From Bacteroidota bacterium (lineage in GTDB: Bacteria > Bacteroidota > Bacteroidia > Bacteroidales > UBA1556), in the NCBI GenBank assembly GCA_003648395.1, contig QMPB01000036.1, positions 1-15,482 on the forward strand: DNA of 15,482 bases, read 5' to 3'. The notes beneath the pieces are model-generated. The model had not been told where the DNA came from and searched no databases. It saw only the letters and a program-made list of their open reading frames with translations. Every line of letters starts with the position of its first letter. Positions within the stretch are counted from its first letter, which is position 1. Position numbers and translations under genes: made by a program. Of the stretch, positions 13,192 through 15,482 are shown in pieces.

Positions 13192-15015
13192 TTATTTAAC
13201 AGGTACTAGTTCAATTTTAAGCTCTGAAATTGAGTCAAACAAATCAACTAACTGATCATTCTTCTCTGATAGTTGCGCTATCATTTCCTTACGTTTAGAC
13301 TCTAGTCCACCACTTAATTTATCAAATAGATCAGAATAATAGTCTATACCTAATTGCAAATTATTAGCAAATGTATTTAGATATTTTTCTTGTCGCTTAT
13401 TAAGTCCAACTCTGCTCTCCTCTATTTTATCTTTTAAATAATCAAGGTAAAGACCTAACTCTTTAATAAACATATTTGGTCTATCAACACCACTAATAGC
13501 ATTTTCCTTACCGTATATATGCCCTATCATTTGTTTAAGGCTTAAAGTCTTTGAGAAATACGCCATATTAGGACCAGGGCATACCGAAACACCATCTCCT
13601 TCTACCTTAGTATTAAGCTTATTAACTTTCAGAGTAGCAGTACTTAATCCTACGCATATACATGATTTATCAACTATCTTATCGTACTTAGATTGATACT
13701 CTTCAATAGGAAGCTCTTGATCAGCAAGTTTCTTAATAGCCATTTTCTGATAACGACGCGAAGCCGTACATATTGATTTTTCTGTAAACTCTCTATTAAG
13801 GGCAACATATTTTTTTGGACAAGGACTACCTGGAGTACCTTTTGCTATTCGCGCCATTTTTTCAATATCCTTAGTATTACCTCTTAATGTATTAAAAGGA
13901 ACTCCTAAAGGTGAGATATCACTTAAATAAAGGTCTTTTTCTTTAGCAACAGATAATCTTTCTATAGTTCCTTCATCAATACTAGTAGCTTCAGGCACCA
14001 AAAGAAATGGAGTTCCCCAACCTACAGAGTCAATATTGTATTCATCAATTAGGAAGTTATGTTCTTCAGAAGTTCCGACACCACCCTGAGCAGTAATCAT
14101 TAATTTTGGTACTTGCTTAGGAATAACTTTTCCTTTGGCAACCAAAGAAGACATAAATATACTTCCTACAGAAGCAATTAGTTCATCGCGTTTTTCTTTA
14201 AACTCATTAAGCACAGGCCCCAATAGATATCCATCAGTAGCAAAGGCGTGACCTCCACAATTCAGACCAGACTCTATTCTATATTCGGAAACCCAAATAC
14301 CTTTTTTAGCTAAATATTTACCTTGAATCAACGCTGAACGATAGTCGCTTACTTTTAATACAATTTTTTTCTTGATACGACCATACGAATCAGGAAAAAA
14401 ATCGCGGAAATTTTCCATATAATTAAATAAACGAGGGTTCATCCCTGCTGATAATATAATTGAAGAATCTAGATCACTTTCTGCATAACCACGTAATGCT
14501 GCATGAGCATCATTATATTCTACAGGAAGTTGCACTCCATTCTTATAATTATCTTTATCGATCTTCGTCATAATATTAACATCGATACTACCCATTTTGA
14601 TATTGGCTGACAACCAAGATTTGAATTCATCAAAACCAGTTTTTCTCTGAGAGATGAAATAATCAAATTCTTTTTTTACTTCAGACGAATCAGGAAGATA
14701 ACTAAAATACTCTTTTATTTCTTCAATCTTGTCTTGAGCACCACTACGAAGCTCAGCAATCTTTTCTTCTGACACCTTATTAATAAGGTTCAAATAAGAA
14801 GTAATTCTTTTTGCGCGAAAGTCATCAATCTTATCAGTAATTTCCTGGTAAGAAATCTTGTACTTCTCGCTATACACCTTACGTACTCGTTCAACGAGTA
14901 TATCATCGACCAAGGATATCACCGAATCTATGCCGAATTTTGAAACCTTCAGCGGCGAATCGATACTATACCCTATGCCCAACACTGGTATATGAAACGA
15001 ATGTGTTTTTGACAT
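13192..15015 (-). CDS. Conserved-looking protein of unknown function, possible FMN-binding TIM barrel with six cysteines
   Basis: I cannot name this 607-residue cytoplasmic protein (no signal peptide or membrane segment). The N-terminus 'IPVLGIGYSIDSPLKVSKFGIDSVISLVDD' resembles the first strands of nitronate monooxygenase and IMP dehydrogenase-like barrels. 'ESGLNCGGHAFATDG' (248-262) and 'MITAQGGVGTSEEHNFLIDE' (306-325) followed by 'VGWGTPFLLVPEAT' (331-344) recall the phosphate-binding loops of FMN-dependent TIM barrels. Residues about 45-140 are a helical, charged insert within the barrel, and 515-600 a helical, coiled-coil-like tail. Six cysteines lie at 253, 399, 416, 452, 454 and 479 (SPCP, SICTAS, CICVG, VCPGPN), so a metal or Fe-S site or redox thiols are possible. 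It stands alone behind a TATCTTTG box, with HU downstream under its own promoter. The function is not established; the barrel assignment is inference from motifs. Confidence 0.85.
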   Translation of the reverse strand: MSKTHSFHIPVLGIGYSIDSPLKVSKFGIDSVISLVDDILVERVRKVYSEKYKISYQEITDKIDDFRAKRITSYLNLINKVSEEKIAELRSGAQDKIEEIKEYFSYLPDSSEVKKEFDYFISQRKTGFDEFKSWLSANIKMGSIDVNIMTKIDKDNYKNGVQLPVEYNDAHAALRGYAESDLDSSIILSAGMNPRLFNYMENFRDFFPDSYGRIKKKIVLKVSDYRSALIQGKYLAKKGIWVSEYRIESGLNCGGHAFATDGYLLGPVLNEFKEKRDELIASVGSIFMSSLVAKGKVIPKQVPKLMITAQGGVGTSEEHNFLIDEYNIDSVGWGTPFLLVPEATSIDEGTIERLSVAKEKDLYLSDISPLGVPFNTLRGNTKDIEKMARIAKGTPGSPCPKKYVALNREFTEKSICTASRRYQKMAIKKLADQELPIEEYQSKYDKIVDKSCICVGLSTATLKVNKLNTKVEGDGVSVCPGPNMAYFSKTLSLKQMIGHIYGKENAISGVDRPNMFIKELGLYLDYLKDKIEESRVGLNKRQEKYLNTFANNLQLGIDYYSDLFDKLSGGLESKRKEMIAQLSEKNDQLVDLFDSISELKIELVPVK

Positions 15016-15346
15016 ATTTATATAATTATTAATTTACACTTAGCAATCTTATATTTTATAATTCATTAAAGAACCAGAATATTATTGCAATTTGCAGCAA
15101 AGATATACTTATTAATCTATTAATCTATAATATTTTAAGAAATGATAACTATATATTCTAATAATACGGCAAAGTATCGAAAAAACCAACACTTATTTAT
15201 AATAATGTTAATTATTTGCTAGTTTTAGGTGTGAATTTAAATAACATAAATAGGTATTTATTTAAATAATTATATATTTTTATTTAAATAGACTATTGTA
15301 TTTACCATTTCAGTACATTTACAGCCTTAATTTAATAATAATTGTT
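15016..15346. other. Divergent intergenic region
   Basis: These 331 bases separate the minus-strand 607-residue gene from the plus-strand CUB-like gene. They are extremely AT-rich. I see one minus-strand -7 box (15098-15105), a tandem ATTAATCT repeat (15111-15126) just upstream of it, and no plus-strand TAnnTTTG box, RNA gene or credible small ORF. Confidence 0.6.
15098..15105 (-). promoter_or_regulatory. -7 promoter box for the 607-residue gene
   Basis: The minus strand reads TATCTTTG, the same box as before HU, about 83 bases before the ATG at 15015. No TTG lies at -33; that position instead holds the tandem 8-base repeat ATTAATCT ATTAATCT (15111-15126). Confidence 0.6.
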
Positions 15347-15482
15347 TTGAAAAGATTAATACTTCTACTTGTAGTAATAGCTTTTAGTTCAAACATTACT
15401 TTGGGCCAAATATATAAAATAAACACCTATAATGGGCAGACAATTTCTACATGTACAGGAACTTTTTACGATTCAGGAGGAG
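15347..15482 (+). CDS. Secreted CUB-like domain protein, partial (3' end outside window)
   Basis: A plus-strand frame opens at TTG 15347 and stays open to the window edge (45 codons). The peptide begins with a signal sequence, (M)KRLILLLVVIAFSSNITLG, with likely cleavage before Gln21. It continues QIYKINTYNGQTISTC and TGTFYDSGG. The C-x-G-x-F-Y-D-S-G-G pattern is the first strand and cysteine of CUB domains found in secreted Bacteroidota proteins. Such proteins often carry a C-terminal type IX secretion sorting domain, which cannot be checked here but would fit with porG in this window. No ATG is available near the signal peptide, so a TTG start is required unless an upstream non-standard start is used. 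It is the only plus-strand gene and is divergent from the 607-residue gene. Confidence 0.7.
   Translation, partial: MKRLILLLVVIAFSSNITLGQIYKINTYNGQTISTCTGTFYDSGG

Noticed and set aside
15111..15126. Tandem ATTAATCT repeat as an operator or microsatellite
   Set aside because: Two copies of an AT-rich 8-mer are weak evidence; recorded only as context of the promoter.
1..15482. Mobile element, CRISPR, phage or defence system
   Set aside because: No transposase, integrase, terminal inverted repeats, direct-repeat arrays or defence genes were seen; all complete genes are core or lineage-conserved types.

Overview
The window is an AT-rich stretch of a Bacteroidota chromosome, most likely Bacteroidales or a relative such as Marinilabiliales. 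The evidence is the porG-uppS-bamA-ompH-ompH gene order known from Porphyromonas gingivalis, promoters with the phylum-specific -7 box TAnnTTTG, the near absence of Shine-Dalgarno sequences, and a small AURKAIP1/COX24-type protein beside HU. Every complete gene lies on the minus strand; only a partial gene at the right edge is on the plus strand. The content is mostly core housekeeping. I see no insertion sequence, prophage, CRISPR array, tRNA or rRNA.

Layout in the direction of transcription, from right to left. (1) 15347-15482 (+): the start of a secreted CUB-like protein, divergent from the rest. (2) 15015-13192: a 607-residue protein I cannot name. It has motifs like those of FMN-binding TIM barrels plus six cysteines, and it is the least understood gene here. 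(3) 12982-12590: HU-family DNA-binding protein and a 29-residue basic, probably ribosome-associated protein, ending in an AT-rich terminator. (4) 12328-10778: RNase G/E, with a GTG start, a hairpin-rich leader and a clean terminator. (5) 10632-8167: recX, prfB (with an intact +1 programmed frameshift) and nadK, closely packed behind a TACCTTTG box. (6) 8046-2525: an envelope-biogenesis operon of porG (type IX secretion), uppS (undecaprenyl diphosphate synthase), bamA (outer-membrane protein assembly) and two Skp/OmpH chaperones, with the best promoter at its head and an intrinsic terminator at its end. (7) 2235-1: tpiA, ruvX, def and the start of a TPR-like lipoprotein gene that leaves the window.

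The genes of unit 6 plausibly work together. The two periplasmic OmpH proteins escort outer-membrane proteins to BamA, BamA inserts barrels including PorG, and UppS supplies the lipid carrier for envelope glycans. Unit 5 joins translation termination, recombination control and NADP synthesis without an obvious shared theme. Points most worth a second look are the 607-residue unknown, the exact RF2 frameshift signal in a phylum that makes little use of Shine-Dalgarno pairing, the BamA C-terminus without a terminal aromatic residue, structured RNA in the rng leader and between the ompH genes, and the 29-residue gene that length cut-offs would miss.
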